Position numbers and translations under genes: made by a program. The notes under the pieces are model-generated. The model was given only the letters and a program-made list of their open reading frames with translations, ran no database searches and was not told where the DNA came from. Below, in pieces: positions 63,965 to 64,000 of a stretch of DNA of 64,000 nt. This stretch comes from Piscibacillus salipiscarius JCM 13188 (GTDB lineage: Bacteria; Bacillota; Bacilli; Bacillales; Alkalibacillaceae), in the NCBI RefSeq assembly GCF_001311865.1, contig NZ_BBCD01000007.1, positions 47,892 to 111,891 on the forward strand, written 5' to 3'. Every line of letters starts with the position of its first letter. Position 1 is the first letter of the stretch.

Positions 63965-64000
63965 TAACTCCCAATATACTATAGATAAAGATAGCGCAAA

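Overview
The window is a low-GC stretch of an endospore-forming Bacillaceae chromosome. It carries genes for sporulation and spores (spoIIP, gpr, yqfC, yqfD, sda), competence (comEA, comEB, comEC, comER), CcpN and YqgE. Gene order largely follows the B. subtilis yqe/yqf/yqg region. Two features point away from B. subtilis itself: guaB-guaA lie inside the yqf cluster, and glyQS, cdd and yqxD are missing from their usual places. A Halobacillus/Virgibacillus-like genus is my guess, not a demonstrated fact.

Layout. 1-8.0 kb: a membrane-anchored coiled-coil protein, rpmG, yqgN, pbpA, an MFS permease, sodA, five tRNAs (Asn, CAU, His, CAU, Ser) and a Na/phosphate cotransporter. 8.2-19.9 kb: an NfeD-like protein, ispG, yqfX, yqfT, nfo, cshB, ispH, riboswitch-controlled guaA, guaB, yqfO, trmK and cccA. 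20-32.3 kb: rpoD, dnaG, yqfL, ccpN, recO, yqzL, era, dgkA, ybeY, a short pgpH, phoH, yqfD and yqfC. 32.4-37.2 kb: yqfB, floA, nfeD, yqeY, rpsU and yqeW. 37.2-47.2 kb: deoC, mtaB, rsmE, prmA, dnaJ, dnaK, grpE, hrcA (CIRCE) and hemW. 47.2-53.6 kb: lepA, yqxA, spoIIP, gpr, rpsT, a dispersed inverted-repeat element and holA. 53.8-64 kb: yqzM, comEC, comEB, comEA, comER, yqeM, rsfS, yqeK, nadD, yhbY, aroE, yqeH, yqeG, a DnaA-box cluster and sda.

The genes cover core functions: isoprenoid synthesis (ispG, ispH), GMP synthesis (guaB, guaA), replication (dnaG, holA), transcription (rpoD), translation and ribosome assembly (rpmG, rpsU, rpsT, era, ybeY, lepA, rsfS, yqeH, yhbY, rsmE, prmA, tRNAs), chaperones, envelope and membrane microdomains (pbpA, floA, nfeD), DNA uptake, and cell-fate control (sda with DnaA boxes).

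The most important caveat is quality. About three dozen genes, many of them essential, are broken by one-base indels, mostly a missing A or T in a short homopolymer. Restoring one base returns the family sequence and usually a correctly placed stop. I read these as sequencing errors, not pseudogenes, and the coordinates below give the inferred whole gene. No prophage, CRISPR array, defence system, insertion sequence or obvious new enzyme system was found. The most biologically unusual items are a PgpH without its extracellular sensor domain, a 270-bp inverted-repeat element after rpsT, a hairpin that covers the spoIIP ribosome binding site, and DnaA boxes in front of sda.
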